DNA of 64,000 bases from Eutreptiella sp. 'Long Island Sound 2002' (GCA_964036045.1 OZ038381.1:141708096-141772095); one strand, 5' to 3'. Counted from the stretch's first letter, positions 42,871-55,162 are shown. Made by a program: numbers and translations. The notes: a model not told the origin generated them from the sequence alone.

Positions 42871-42879
42871 CCCTGTGCA

Positions 42880-44865
42880 CCGGAGTGCCCGCTTGGTGCG
42901 TTGTTTTGCTTGTGCGGTGAACTGGGCCACTTGGCTCCTGTTCACCGGTGTGCCCGCTCTGTGTGTTGTGTTGTGTGTGCGGTGTCCTGGGCCACTTGGC
43001 TCCTGTTCAGCGGTGTGCCCGCTCGGTGTGTTATGTTGCGTGTGCGGTGTCCTGGGCCACTTGGCTCCTGTTCACCGGTGTGCCCGATTGGTGCGTTGTT
43101 TTGCTTGTGCGGTGTCCTGGGCCACTTGGCTCCTGTTCACCGGTGTGCCTGCTCGGTGTGTTGTTTTGCTTGTTCGCTGTGGTCGGCTAGTGGGTCCTGT
43201 TCACCGGTGTGCCCGCTCGGTGTGTTGTTTTGTCTGCTTGGTGTCCTGGGTCACTTGGCTCCTGTTCACCGGTGTGCTCGCTCGGTGTGTTTTTATGCTT
43301 GTTCGTTGTGGTGGACCAGTGGCTCCTGTTCACCGGTGTGCCCGCTTGGTGCGTTATTTTGCTTGTGCGGTGTCCTGGGCCACTTGGCTCCAGTTCACCG
43401 GTGTGCTCGCGAGGTTTGTTGTGGTGCGTCTGCGGTGTCCTGGGCCACTTGCATCCTGTTCACGGGTGTGCCCGCTCGGTGCGTTGCTGTGCCTGTGCGG
43501 TGTCGTGGGCCACTTGACTCCTGTTCACCGATGTGCCCGCTCGGTGTGCTGTTTTGCGTGTGCGTTGTCCTGGGCCACTTGGCTCCTGTTCACAGGTGTA
43601 GACGCTTGGTGCGTTGTTTTGCTTCTGCAGTGTCCTGAGCCACTTGGCTCCTGTTCACCGGTGTGCTCGCGAGGTTTGTTGTGTTGCGTCTGCGGTGCGT
43701 CTGCGCCCGGGGCCGCTTAGTTGGGGGCCAACAGTCAGGTCTAGCGGGAAGTAAGCCGCCTCTCCTCTTCACGCGCGAAGCCTCTTCCTGTTCGACACAG
43801 GGGCGACGCCAGGGGGAACCATGGGGCGCCTGTCCACGACCGAGTGCACCTACCTACCTACCTGCGTCTGCGGTGTCCTGGGCCACTTGCCTCCTGTTCA
43901 CGGGTGTGCCTGCTCGGTGCGTTGCTGTGCGTGTGCGGTGTCCTGGGCCACTTGGCTCCTGTTCACCGGTGTGCCCGCTTGGTGCGTTGTTTTGCTTGTG
44001 CGGTGTTCTCGGCCCCTTGGCTCCTGTTCACCGGTGTGCCCGCTCGATGCGTCGTTTTGCTTTTGCGGTGTCCTGGGCCACTTGGCTCCTGTTCACTGGT
44101 GTGCCGGCTCGGTGTGTTGCTTTGCTCGTGGGGTGTCCTGGGCCACTTGGCTCCTGTTCACTGGTGTCCCCGCGTTGTTTGTTGTGTTGGGTGTGCGGTG
44201 TCCTGGGCCACTTGGCTCCTGCTCACCAATGTGCCTGCTCGGTGCGTTCCTTTGCGTGTGCGGTTTCCTCGGCCACTTGGCTCTTGTTCACCGATGTGCC
44301 CGCTCGGTGTGTTGTTTTCCCTGTGCCGTGTCCTGGGCCACTTGGCTTCTGTTCACCTGTGTGCCCGCTCGGTGCGTTGCTTTGCGTGTGCAGTGTCCTG
44401 GGCCACCTGGCTCCTGTTCACCGGTGTGCCCGCGTGGTGCGTTGTTTTGCGTGTGCGCCGTCCTCGGCCACTTGGCCCCTGCTCACCAGTGTGCCCGCTT
44501 GGTGCGTTGTTTTGCTTGTGCGGTGTCCTCGGCGACTTGGCCCCTGTTCACCGGTGTGCCCGCTTGGTGCCTTGTTTTGCTCGTGCGGTGTCCTGGGTCA
44601 CTTGCCTCCTGTTCAGCGGTGTGCCCGCCCGGTGTGTTGTGTTGTGTGTGCGGTGTTCTGGGCGGCTTGGCTCCTGTTCACCGGTGTGTCCGCTCAGTGT
44701 GTTGTGTTGCGTGTGCGGTGTCCCTGGCCCCTTGACTCTTGTTCACCGCTGCGCTCGCCCAGTGTGCTGTGCGGTGTTCTGGTCCTTTTGGCTCCTGTTC
44801 ACCGGTGTGCTCGCTCGGTGTGTTGTGCTGTGGGTTGCGTGTGCGGGGCGTCGTTTGGGGGCGCA
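42880..44865 (-). repeat. 65-bp minisatellite, array 2 (about 28 units, G/T-rich on plus)
   Basis: Same unit as array 1 in the opposite orientation (ctcctgttcaccggtgtgcc, gtgcggtgtcctgggccac). It ends in a leader (gttgcgtgtgcggggcgtcg) that matches the start of array 1 in reverse complement. Interrupted at 43706-43862 by a SINE-like insertion. Confidence 0.9.
43706..43862 (+). mobile_element. SINE-like element with (ACCT)n tail, copy 2, inside array 2
   Basis: A 157-bp non-coding element, cccggggccgcttagttggg through to cacctacctacctacc, flanked by tgcgtctgcggtg at 43685-43697 and 43863-43875 (13-bp target-site duplication). Eight extra bases (cgtctgcg, 43698-43705) that repeat the duplication sit at its 5' junction. 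Relative of 28172-28350. Confidence 0.85.
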
Positions 44866-45529
44866 AACTCGTCCATATTGTCGATCTATTCGTAGCCGGC
44901 AGGGGCTGGGTACCCTCTGGGCGCGCATCGTCCATCCGGACGGCGGCTGTTCCGTAGCTGGCAGGGGCTGGGTTCGCTGCCGGGCGTGCACACGTCCGTC
45001 TGGACGGCAGCTGGTGTTGCTTGGCACCTGTCCTCGTGCCGTGGTTTGTTGCGTGTTGTGCACGCTCTCCGGCTTTGCGGCACCCGGCGGATGTTGCTGC
45101 TTGGCAGCTGTCCGTGTGCCTTGGTGGTGGCCGGCGGCGTGCCTCTGTGGCGTGCCTCGTGGCCCGGCGTGGTTCGCCGCGCCTCGTCCGGTCCGGTCGC
45201 TCCGGTGCTCCGGTCGGCTTTCTCGACGCCGTGGTGCCTTTCCCCGGCCCTGGGGCGCTTTACTGGGTGGCTGCGCGGGGCACGCCAAGGCCGGCCGTGA
45301 ACCGGGCTCATTGTGCCTGCCGCTGGCCCCCGCCGAGGCAGGGCTGCTGGGCCCGCTTCGCGTTGTAGCCGTTCAGGCCCCACCATGGGGTTGTCCCTGG
45401 TGGGTCCCTCCGGCGTCGGTCTTGGGCTGCGTGCGCTGCGGTGGTTGGTGTGTATGGACCCGGTCACTGACGCATCCACTTTCCCGTACCGTCCGTCGTT
45501 CGACAGGGGACTCAGCCTGTGCATCAGGG
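44866..45529. other. Unassigned GC-rich segment beyond array 2
   Basis: Begins with two to three copies of a ~62 bp motif (cgtagccggcaggggctggg at 44891, cgtagctggcaggggctggg at 44954). The rest, to 45529, shows no gene I can support. Confidence 0.4.
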
Positions 45530-46265
45530 CTGTTTTGTGTGGACGCCGACACCTCCCCTTGCGGGTCGGAGGATGCCACGCCCGGGTCCTGTGCGTGTGT
45601 GCCTGTGCTCGTCTGTCCTGGCCGCGTCGGGCGGGCCGGCCTCCCGGGCGCGTTTTGGTGCGCCGCACCTTTTCCTCTGGCCGCTTTGTCTTTCTGCTTG
45701 CTCGCCCCCCTCCAGGCTGGGTTGCCCCTTTCTTGGTCCTTTGTCTGTCCCCCCCCTCCTTTTTTCTTTCTTTTTCTCTTCTCTGTTGTGGTTTTTTGCG
45801 CGCCCCTATTGTCCCTTGCTTTCTTTGGTTTCAGGCCCCGCCCGCCCTCGGCCCTGGCGCTGTGTGTGGTTTGTTTTGTTGGCCTCGCGCTTCCCGGCTC
45901 TCCTTGCGCTCTCGCCTGTTTTGTGTTGCCTGCCTGGCCGTTGGCTGCACTCTGGTGGTTGCCCCCCCCCCTTTGTGTCTCGCGATTTCGGTGTCGCCGC
46001 TCAGTGCCTTGTGTTTTTTTTTCTTCCCGTCTGCGCCCCTGTTGTCTCTGGCCTTCTCTGATCTTCGGCCCCGGGTGCCCTGCGCCTTGGCGCTGTGCTT
46101 TGTGTCTTTTTTTTCGGCCATTGGCTGCTCCCTGGTGGGCGCTTCCCCCCCCCTCTTGTGTCTCGCGGTTTTCGTCACTGCTGCTCGGTGCTCCGTTCTT
46201 TTTTCTCCTGCGTTGTGCACCCCCGTTGTCTCTGGCTTTCTCTGGTTTCCAGCCCCGGGTGCCCT
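45530..46265 (+). repeat. Dispersed repeat plus T/C-rich tandem units, second locus
   Basis: 45530-45735 matches 29295-29510, then T/C-rich tandem units with gcgcccctgttgtctctggc-type blocks, abruptly joined to array 3 at about 46265 (gggtgccctaggcccagg). Confidence 0.75.
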
Positions 46266-47415
46266 AGGCCCAGGACACCGCACAAGCAAAACAACGCAGC
46301 AAGCAGGCACACCGGTGAACAGGAGCCAGGTGGCCCAGGACACCGCACACACAGGCAACGCACCGAGCGGGCACACCGGTGAACAGGAGGCAAGTGGCCC
46401 AGGAGATGGCACACGCTAAAAAACGCACCGAGCGGGCACATCGGTGAACAGGAGCGAAGTGGCCCAGACCACCGCACAAGGAAAACAACACACCGAGCGA
46501 GCACACCGGTCGACAGGTGCCAAGTGGCCCAGGACACCGCACACGCAAAGGAAAGCACTGAGCGGGCACACCGGTGAACAGGAGCTGAGTGGCCCAGGAC
46601 ACCGCACAAGCAAAACAACACACCGAGCAGGCACACCGGTTGACAGGAGGCAAGTGGCCCAGGACACCGCACACGCAACACAACAAACCACGCGGGCATA
46701 CCGGTGAACAGGAGCCAAGTAGCCAGGACACGGAACAAGCAAAACAACACAACGAGCGGGTACATTGGTGAACAGGAGCCACTAGCCCACTTCACTGAAC
46801 AAGCAAAACAACACACCAAGCGGGCACACCGGTGAATAAGAGCCAAGTGGCCCAGGACACCGCAAACACAAAGCAACGCAGGGAGCGGTCACACTGGTGA
46901 ACAGGAGCCAAGTGGCCCAGCCCACTGCACAAGCAAAACAACGCACCGAGCGGGCGCACAGGTGAACAGGAGCCAAGTGGCCAAGAACACCGCACAAGCA
47001 AAACAGCGCACCAAGCAGGCACACCAGTGAACAGGAGCCAAGTGGCCCAGGACACCGCACAGGAAAACCAACGAAACAAGCGAACACACCGGTGAACAGG
47101 AGCCAAGTGGGCTAGGACACCGCACAAGCAAAAAAACACACTGAGCGGGCACATCCGTGAACAGGAGCCAAGTGGCCGAGGACACCGCACACGCAAAGCA
47201 ACGCACCGAGCGGGCACACTGGTGAACATGAGCCAAGTGGCCGAGGACACCGCAGACGCAACACAACAAACCTCGCGGGCATACCGGTGAACAGGAGCCA
47301 AGTGGCAGGACACGGAACAAGCAAAACAACACAACGAGCAGGTACACCGGTGAACAGGAGCCACTGACCCAACACACCGAACAAGCAAAACAACGCATCA
47401 AGCGGGCACATTGAC
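46266..47415 (+). repeat. 65-bp minisatellite, array 3 (about 18 units)
   Basis: Same orientation as array 1 (caccggtgaacaggagccaa). It ends near 47415, about 90 bp before the gypsy LTR. Confidence 0.9.
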
Positions 47416-47516
47416 GCGTTCCTGTGGGGGGCCGGCCACGGGACGCTGCGGGACACGCGCAAGTGAGCAGGCAGGCAAAGCACTACGCTCAGAGCGGCAT
47501 CAATGCGCTCATGTCA
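47416..47516. other. Junction between array 3 and the gypsy LTR
   Basis: Short unassigned segment. Its last 12 bp (gcgctcatgtca) are also present just inside the 5' LTR (61397-61408), see findings. Confidence 0.4.
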
Positions 47517-50474
47517 TGTGACAAAGCGTTTCAGAATCCTTGCCACTCTGCAAAGAGGGAACAAAAGTATGTACAACAACACATCAGAATATGTACACAT
47601 GGGGTTAAGACTGGAGTGGGGTAAGGGCATCACAGGACCATAGACACTCAGTCCCAACTCGTATCCCAATCCCAGGTCCGACCCTCTCAGTGGCTGGTGG
47701 GGGCGGGGGCTCAAACACAACCCATGCCCTGCTCAGTCCGGACCCTGAAACCCTGCCAATAGGGGGAGGTGTTTCGCCTAGCCACAGGCGAGTTCCTGGG
47801 AACCAAGCTGCTCCAAGGCTGACCGACAGTGGCTCCCCATCCTCCCTTAACCGCAGATCCCAACTCCACTCTGAGCGAGAGATATGGCCCCGCCATTATC
47901 CCGCAGGAGTTGGTAGCTGAAAATGGGCTGTTTCAGCCCAAACTGATATTAGCTCCAAATTCTCCAAAATTGACCCCTCGTTCGGACCCGCCAGAGGTGG
48001 GGACGAGGCAACTGACCCAATGCCCTTCGAGTACGAACTCTCCGGAACCCTCCCCCAACCTGGTTCCCTCTGAGGTTGCAGCATCAGGGCAACACGGATG
48101 AGTCAAGTGGGGTCATGATGCCAAAATCACTAAAATCGGCCTCATTCCCACGCGTGGCTCGCCCAGCCAGGGCAAGGCCAATGGCTCACAGGGTAGGAGG
48201 CAGGACCTAGGACTTCCACTGAGTGTACAACTTGTAGTTAGGTCGGGGCTCTCTATGGGCTCGGAGAAATGGGGCCGCCAGTTGACCACACGGAAGGGGG
48301 AAATTGGGGTCCCAAAATGGGGTCATTCTGGCTGCCTGAAATGAACCAAAATTCGGTATGCTCCCAACAGTATATCTCCACGCCGGCTTGGAGATCGGAT
48401 CCGCTATTCCATACGCGATCCACCGGGAGCCGAACAGAGACTGCCATGCCCTTGGCTCCTGAAGATCTCCATGATACTTGGCGTGGCGACGATCCCAACT
48501 TGGTCCACAAATGCCAAAATGGCAAAATAGCCCACACTCACTTTCGGCTAGCGCCTCAACGAAGGTGGCTCCGCTTCACCCACGTGGTGTGTGGACCATG
48601 GGGACCATTACCCATAACACCCATGTCATATATGGTCCATTGGTCCATGCGTCCGGCGTGCACGAGGGTTAGAACATAGTGCACGGCGGGCAGCAAAAGT
48701 GGAAAATTGCTCAAAATGGCCTAAAATGCGCACACTCATGGTTGGGGCAAATGAGGCACATGCCCGACTTGGACCGGAGTGTGCCTTAGGATTGGTATCA
48801 AGTCATATATGTCCAACATATCTTTTGGGCGTCGCCCAACTCCTCCGGTATTGGGAATGGCAGGGTCGCCAAGTGAGCCCATGATTTGGGATGGTCCCAA
48901 ATTGCCAACATGGCGGCCACGGTATGCCAAGCTCAAGCGGAGTTATCCGCCGGGTCCAAGATATGTTGGGGACCGAAGTATGTACCCTCATAACATACTT
49001 GGGTCATGATGTCAATTGAGCGCAACGTTGAGATATACGGTCGCCACTTGACATCATGACGAGCCAAAAACGGCAAAATTGGCACAAAGACACACAAAAG
49101 TGCATTGAAAGGTGCACAATTATATTATAATATCTTTGGCTTGGATCGTGCAATCAACTAATCCTTCTAAACACAATGACTTGACACCAATGACCATCGA
49201 TCCCACATATGTGCTCCACTTGGGGCGCCTTGAAGGGTTACGAGCGCTACTTCCCAAGTGGGCACATGAAAACATGGAAAATTGCAAAATACACACCTTG
49301 CTCCCAACGCATTGCTTCGGGATCACCACACAAGCTTCCCTTCACGAAGGTTAGGCTTGCAATTGACTGTAGGGAGTATGGAGAAGGGGCTCGCACAATA
49401 TGAGGTCCATTGGCGGGTTTGGCTTGGCGCGATAGACCCGCCAAATGGGCACGCAACACAACACAAGGCACATACTCCATATTGCCCAAAAAGGTAGCTC
49501 CCACCACGATATGTCATGCCCCTCCAAGGGCATAACTTTGTGTCAATCGCTCATAGGAACTCAAGAAGAGTTCCTATGCAACACCAACGCTTGCGCGCTA
49601 CACTCGAAAGTTATCTTAACGCACGCAATGTCATGGCCAAAGAGTTATAACGCAAACTCTACCCTATTGACCATGATCCATTACACTAGCGCGCACGTGT
49701 GGAAACGCAAGGCATATAATGCTTCCTAAATTACGTCGGGAGTATTGTGAATACATCCCACGTTTCCTTATTGTCAATACTCGCAAGCGGCACGAGATAT
49801 GACCCTCACAAGTGGCCTCACGAATCAACTTTGCTTTGCCCATATCTCTGAGTCAAATGGAGGGCAAGATAAAGGGAAAGTTGATTCGTGCATAGGGAAG
49901 CACGTAGGTCCACTCGAAAGAGGTCAAATCAAGTGCGGGGATGTCGAAGTCGAAAATCCGATTTCGACATCCTGAAAAATTCGGATTAAGGTTGCGAGTG
50001 TAAGATGTGAAAATTGCGGAAGCATCCATGCAGTTCCTGAAGGCTTTGGAGCCTTCGTGACGGATTGCGTTAAAATTTCCATTATAAACAGTTAAACTGG
50101 CGGTTACGGTAAAGTCGCGATCCAACCGCCAGCAGTCAAAACAGTGAATATCAGAACGGAAACGTAAAGCTTGACGGAAACAATATGAAAATAAAACCCT
50201 GTTGATTCCTGATGTTCTGATATACAAATCTCCGCTGGCGGTGCATCGGTTGCCGATGCGGGGCTTTACTGCACGGAATGGAGCGTCAACGGGTGTCTTC
50301 CCTTCCGTACATGGGGTTAGTGGACCGGAGACCGGTTGTATGCCGTAACCTAGCCATGGGGTTCTGGGTACCGCTTCACCCCCCTTCTTAGAGCAAACCC
50401 TGGGGGGGGCTCGATAACACCCACGCATGGCAGCGGGTACCCAGGACCACTTCCTGAAGGGGGGGGGTGTCACA
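47517..50474 (-). repeat. 3' LTR of the gypsy element (~2.96 kb)
   Basis: On the minus strand it begins TGTGACACC and ends GTCACA, a 6-bp terminal inverted repeat with TG...CA ends. It aligns with 61409-64000 with few substitutions and a net one-base length difference. Lower GC than the internal region. The U3/R/U5 limits were not determined. Small ORFs inside are not supported as genes. Confidence 0.8.
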
Positions 50475-50486
50475 TCCTCACTTCAG
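50475..50486 (-). other. Candidate polypurine tract
   Basis: On the minus strand gaagtgagga lies immediately before the TGTGAC start of the 3' LTR, the expected place for plus-strand priming. It is short and contains one pyrimidine, so only plausible. Confidence 0.4.
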
Positions 50487-51862
50487 TAAGTCACAGTAAG
50501 ATAGGTATGATGCTGTATAAGCTCGTAGCACATGTATAGTATCAAGTATCACGTATCAAGTCCCGGGTCCTGGCGGCGATTGTTCGGCATCCAAAGGACC
50601 CGTTAACCCATACCAGGCGCACCGGGTGCCGGCTGCTACGGTCACCACCACAGTGGTAGTGGCATACACGGCCAACATAGGCGACACACGACGACCGAGG
50701 TGGTCCCACAAGTCGAGAGCGACCACAAAGATCCATCAGGCTACCCCAAGCTTCCCAAGGCCCGCCGACTGGGGAGAGTCCCCACGGGTCCTTCCTCGGG
50801 CGCACCATGTCCATATCCATACGACGCGAGTCCAGAGTGCCATAGTCGAACTCCTTAAGAACCCCAAATCTTAAGGGAACTCCTCCTGAAGGGATCGGGC
50901 ATCAAGGCCGTCTTTTCCCTCGCCCTACTGCCACGAAGGCCATACATGAGGGAGTCCTCATGCAGTGTGGGCTGAGGCGTCGACTCCTCAAACCACCAGT
51001 TTCCCAGGCAGACTGACCGAGGTCAGGAGCACCGGAGGCCGCCATCCGAATGCAAGTGCGTCTGCGAATCGGTAGGCTCACACTGGGACTGACAGTGGCG
51101 GACCGCTGGGAGTGTAGTCGGGCAACTGGGCTTCCCGCCTGGCGCCATCAGGATCTCCACACATCACAGCGAATAGGGCAACACGGTATCACGAGCACTC
51201 AAACAGTAGAATCTGTAATCAAGTAATGGTCCAGGCTGGACCAGGCTGTAAGATCATGTACACGGCGACTCAAGGCGCCTCTGTATCCCGATTCGTGGTG
51301 AAAAACAGTCCATCCCTCAGCGATGGGCTGATGACACTTAACATACAGATGCACATATCCTGGAGGGCAGAAAAACAAGCAACAATCTGGGTAAATAGGC
51401 GTGTAAACACGCTCTCGACAGAGCGCCAAACCACGCCACGGTCAGGATAAGGCAATGCAGGAGGGTGGACAGGAAAACGCCTGAGTTCAGGCCATATATA
51501 GTCTCGAGACACACGTCGACTGGTCTGGATCCCGCAAATGCCATGGGACCAGACCACACACCAAAAATTCGCAATGCCGATGACAGCGGCATCCGTTGCG
51601 CAACGTCGTATGGGCTTCAAGGCCCCAAGAGCTCAGAAAAATGAAGGTCAGTCGCCCTACCTGGTTTCCCAAGGATTCAGCAGGTGGGGGAGTGACGAAT
51701 AGAAGAAGAGAGGGGCCATCCTCCTCTGGATTCAGCAGGGGGGGGTATGTGGCCACTCCGATGGCAGGTAACCGGAAGATGAGAGAGAGCAAGCAAGTGA
51801 GGGACGATACGTCGGCCTCACAAGCGCCTCAAGGCACATCAGGGGAGAGCACAGGGCGCTGA
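50487..51862 (-). other. Spacer between pol stop and 3' LTR
   Basis: About 1.38 kb with no ORF of coding character on either strand. Non-coding extension of a type seen in some large gypsy elements; nothing else recognised. Confidence 0.5.
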
Positions 51863-54800
51863 TCAGGCACCCCTGGCTGCAATCGCCCGGGTGAGTGCTG
51901 CCAAGTCCGACACATGGATCTTGGTCTTGTGCTTGCGGATGTACTCCATGAAGGGAGTATTAACCCGCGGCACGAAGGAGGAGACGGGTTCCCAGGTGTC
52001 GTGGGACGGCCCATAGCCTCGCCAACGAACCTTGAACTCCAGACCTCCGGGTGCCGAGGCTTTCGGACGCTGAGCCAGGATCTTCTCGACAGTATAGTCG
52101 TCCTGCTCAGCATAGTCATCATCCGAGTCAGCCTCATGTGCGGCATAGCTCAGGGACACATGTTGGCCACGGAGGTCGGGTTCCCGCACACGGAGTTGAC
52201 TCTCGTGGCGCTCCCGGAACTGTCCGTGACCCACCTTGATGCGGTAGGTGTCCTCACCAATCCTGCGGACCACCTCGCCGGGTGTGAACCAGGTTTTGGT
52301 GCGGTGGGTGCCCATAGGGCGGGGTCTGATCACCCACACCGGGTCTCCCACCCTGAACTTCTGCGCTGTCGAGCTAGGGGCGGACTTCTGACGCTCAGCA
52401 TGCTCCTTCTCGAGCTGCTGGCGGATGTCCCGCGCCGTTTGCTCTTGCCGCGCGAAGAATTCCTTGGCATCCATAGCCATGCCATCACCAGACAAGGGAA
52501 GTCCCCTACCCAGGGGGTCCCTGCCGAACAGAATCTGGTGAGGGGACGAACCACCCGGGGTGTCGTGATGGGCCTTCAGAGCAGGCCACATCTCCTCAAA
52601 CCAGTTCCGCCGTGGATTGGTGATGTGGATCTTGCGCAGCTTCTCGAACAGCTGCCGTCCAGCCACTTCAGCACGGCCGTTAGACCGGCTAAGATAGGCG
52701 ACGCTCTTGGCATGTCGTATTCCCATGAGGGAACACATAGCCTTGAACCAGCCACCAGTAAACTGGGGCCCTCGGTCACTGCAAATGGTGCGGGGGATGT
52801 CAAAGACGGTCAGCCAATGACGAATCATCATGACTGCCACTTCCTTGGCAAGCAACCCCTTTTTGCGTGCCGGAACGGCTACAACGTAGCCGCTGTGGCG
52901 GTCCACACAGAGAACCACACAGTCAAAGGTCTCCTTGCCAATGTGCACTTCGGGCATGGAGAAGACGTCCATGGCCACGCTCTCCATGGGCTGGTCAGGA
53001 ACCGGGGTCCATTGGGGTTCCCCCTTGACGTTCCGGTTATCGGGATTGCAGGCCTGGCAGACCGAGCAACCCTTCCTGACCTTCTTGATGGCGGTGTAGG
53101 GAACGATATGGTCGATCTCGAACCGACGCTGCATGTCAAGAGCTTGCTTCTTGACCCGTGGGTGCAGCATGTGGTGGTGCCAAGCTTGACACAGCTCGAG
53201 CACCCGGGACTCTGGTACTAGCAGCTTACCATTCCGGTAGAGCTTGCCATCTTCCTTAGTCAGCCCCTTTGGCCACTTCTGCCCGTCGTCAGGGTCGGTC
53301 ACAGCCCTATACTCGGCCGCAAAGGCCTCAGACTTGGCGTAGTCGTCAGTCCAGTCGTCCTGGAGGCAAGACTTCGGGAAGAGGTGCTTGTCGGACTCAG
53401 CTCCCTCAGGGGCGAGTACACTGACCGCTCTGCTCACCCTCGACGCGAGGGGGGCATCTGCGGCCATGACGACGAAGCATTTGGCACCCTCCTCCTCCAT
53501 CAGGCGCTCCATTTCGATGATCCTCCTGGCTTCAGCGGTCTCAGCCTCATCGCCATGGGCAGAGATGTCCGTCATGCCCTTGCTGGCGGGATAGGCCCAC
53601 CTACTGAGACAGTCCGCCACGGTGTTATCCTTTCCAGGAATATACACAACCGTTAGGTCCAACTTGGCCAAGGTCTCATGCCATCTTGCCCGTCGGGAGG
53701 CGGGACCTGAGGGGGTGTCCACGTGCTCCTTGTGCCACGACTGCAGACTCTGATGGTCGGTGCAGACGGTGACGGGATGGAGGGCTATGTACCCAGCCCA
53801 TTTCCTGAGAGCCATGACGATGACATACGCCTCCTTTTCACGGGGCGTCCACGTCCGTCTCTGGCCTTCCGCCAGGACTCGGCTCCAGAAGGCCACGGGC
53901 ACGTGCCTCCCGTTGTCAAGCACTTGCTCCAACACAGCGCCAATGGCGTAGTCGGAAGCGTCAGTGCGCAGGACGAACCCTCGGTCGGGATCCACGAGGT
54001 GCAGACCCACTGCGGATAGCAGCGCCTGCTTCATCCCCTCAAAGGCACGGTCGGACTCAGCTGTCCAGACCAGAGCCTTCTTGGACCCCTTCTTGGTCTC
54101 CTCTCGGTTGCCCTTGAGCATGGTCGTCATGGGGGCTGCATACTCGGCATACATTTTGATATACCCCGAGTAGTAATTGCAGAACCCCAGATACGCCCGT
54201 AGCTCAGAGACCGTCCTGGGCTTTTCCCAGTGCTCGGTCGCGGCCACTTTGCCAGGTATGGGCTTTCGCTGCCCGTTCCCGAGTACGTGGCCAGCGAAGA
54301 CCACCTCGCTTACCGCAATGGTGGCCTTGTCACTGCTGCCCGTAAGTTTGTGCCGAACCAGAAGGTCGAGCACTCGAGTGACGTCCCTCTCATGTGCCTC
54401 CAAGAGCTCCTCGTAGCTCATGCTGGGGTCCCCGGACGCGATGATCACGTCGTCCACGAAGGGGTCCGCACAGTCGCGCACCGGCTCAGGCAGGTTCTCC
54501 AGCATCCGCTGAAAGGCTGCATTGCCGTTGGTAACGCCCATGGGCATCACCTTCCACTGGAGAGGTCCAAGCGGAGTGCTCATGGCTGTGCAGGCACGGG
54601 ACTCTTCGGCGAGAGGCATCTGATGATAACCATGTTTCAGGTCAATCACCGTGAAGATCCTCCGCCGGTGTTGTTTTTGCAGCATATCCTCAATGAGGGG
54701 CAGCGTATAGCTGTCTTGCTGCGTTTGGGCGTTCAGGCCGCGGTAGTCGACCACGAGCCGCCACTCAACGGCAACCTTCTTGGGGACGACGAAGCAGGGA

Positions 54801-55162
54801 GAGTCCCACTCGGAGTCGCACAGCTCAAGCCAGCCTCTCTGGATGAAGTCACGGAGGATCTTCTCCATGGCCTCTTTCCTCTCGCCCCTCAGGGCAAACT
54901 CCCGGTGCCGATACACACGGGGGTCCTGCTTCAGTCGTATCTTGGCCTCGCCATACGGTCCACGCACCGGTGGGGGGAACACAGGTTTCCCGCTGAAGAA
55001 GGTCTCGCCATACTTCTGCTTCAGCCTGGCCCTCAACGCCTGGATCTTGGGGCAATCGTCGGACTCCGCCTTGGCTTTTCCGGGCACTTGAACCACGGAG
55101 CTTACTTGAGGGGTAGCTACTCCGCTCGCTTTCGGCTCAGGTGGTCTTCCCAGGTGGCCCAA
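51863..55162 (-). CDS. pol: Gypsy pol: RT, RNase H, integrase, chromodomain (about 1100 aa)
   Basis: Long intact frame. RT: motif A FTVIDLKHGYHQ (170-181), motif B MPMGVTNGNAAFQ (206-218), motif C FVDDVI (235-240). RNase H: LRTDASDYAIGAVLEQ, an EKEAYVIVMAL helix and CTDHQSLQSW. Integrase: an HHCC-type zinc region ending CSVCQAC, then AMDVFS, ICSDRGPQFTG and SNGRAEVAG giving the D, D and E residues. Chromodomain near the C-terminus (DDYTVEKIL, then FKVRWRGYGPSHDTWEPVSS). The codon at 55162 is TTG, and the frame stays open further upstream, so pol has no clear ATG of its own. It overlaps the preceding ORF in the -1 frame, implying expression by frameshifting as a polyprotein. Copies the RNA genome and integrates it; the chromodomain probably targets chromatin marks. 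Confidence 0.92.
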   Translation of the reverse strand: MGHLGRPPEPKASGVATPQVSSVVQVPGKAKAESDDCPKIQALRARLKQKYGETFFSGKPVFPPPVRGPYGEAKIRLKQDPRVYRHREFALRGERKEAMEKILRDFIQRGWLELCDSEWDSPCFVVPKKVAVEWRLVVDYRGLNAQTQQDSYTLPLIEDMLQKQHRRRIFTVIDLKHGYHQMPLAEESRACTAMSTPLGPLQWKVMPMGVTNGNAAFQRMLENLPEPVRDCADPFVDDVIIASGDPSMSYEELLEAHERDVTRVLDLLVRHKLTGSSDKATIAVSEVVFAGHVLGNGQRKPIPGKVAATEHWEKPRTVSELRAYLGFCNYYSGYIKMYAEYAAPMTTMLKGNREETKKGSKKALVWTAESDRAFEGMKQALLSAVGLHLVDPDRGFVLRTDASDYAIGAVLEQVLDNGRHVPVAFWSRVLAEGQRRTWTPREKEAYVIVMALRKWAGYIALHPVTVCTDHQSLQSWHKEHVDTPSGPASRRARWHETLAKLDLTVVYIPGKDNTVADCLSRWAYPASKGMTDISAHGDEAETAEARRIIEMERLMEEEGAKCFVVMAADAPLASRVSRAVSVLAPEGAESDKHLFPKSCLQDDWTDDYAKSEAFAAEYRAVTDPDDGQKWPKGLTKEDGKLYRNGKLLVPESRVLELCQAWHHHMLHPRVKKQALDMQRRFEIDHIVPYTAIKKVRKGCSVCQACNPDNRNVKGEPQWTPVPDQPMESVAMDVFSMPEVHIGKETFDCVVLCVDRHSGYVVAVPARKKGLLAKEVAVMMIRHWLTVFDIPRTICSDRGPQFTGGWFKAMCSLMGIRHAKSVAYLSRSNGRAEVAGRQLFEKLRKIHITNPRRNWFEEMWPALKAHHDTPGGSSPHQILFGRDPLGRGLPLSGDGMAMDAKEFFARQEQTARDIRQQLEKEHAERQKSAPSSTAQKFRVGDPVWVIRPRPMGTHRTKTWFTPGEVVRRIGEDTYRIKVGHGQFRERHESQLRVREPDLRGQHVSLSYAAHEADSDDDYAEQDDYTVEKILAQRPKASAPGGLEFKVRWRGYGPSHDTWEPVSSFVPRVNTPFMEYIRKHKTKIHVSDLAALTRAIAARGA

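Noticed and set aside
32590-47415. CRISPR array interpretation of the regularly spaced repeats
   Set aside because: Units are contiguous with no unique spacers, and the context is a eukaryotic transposon mosaic.
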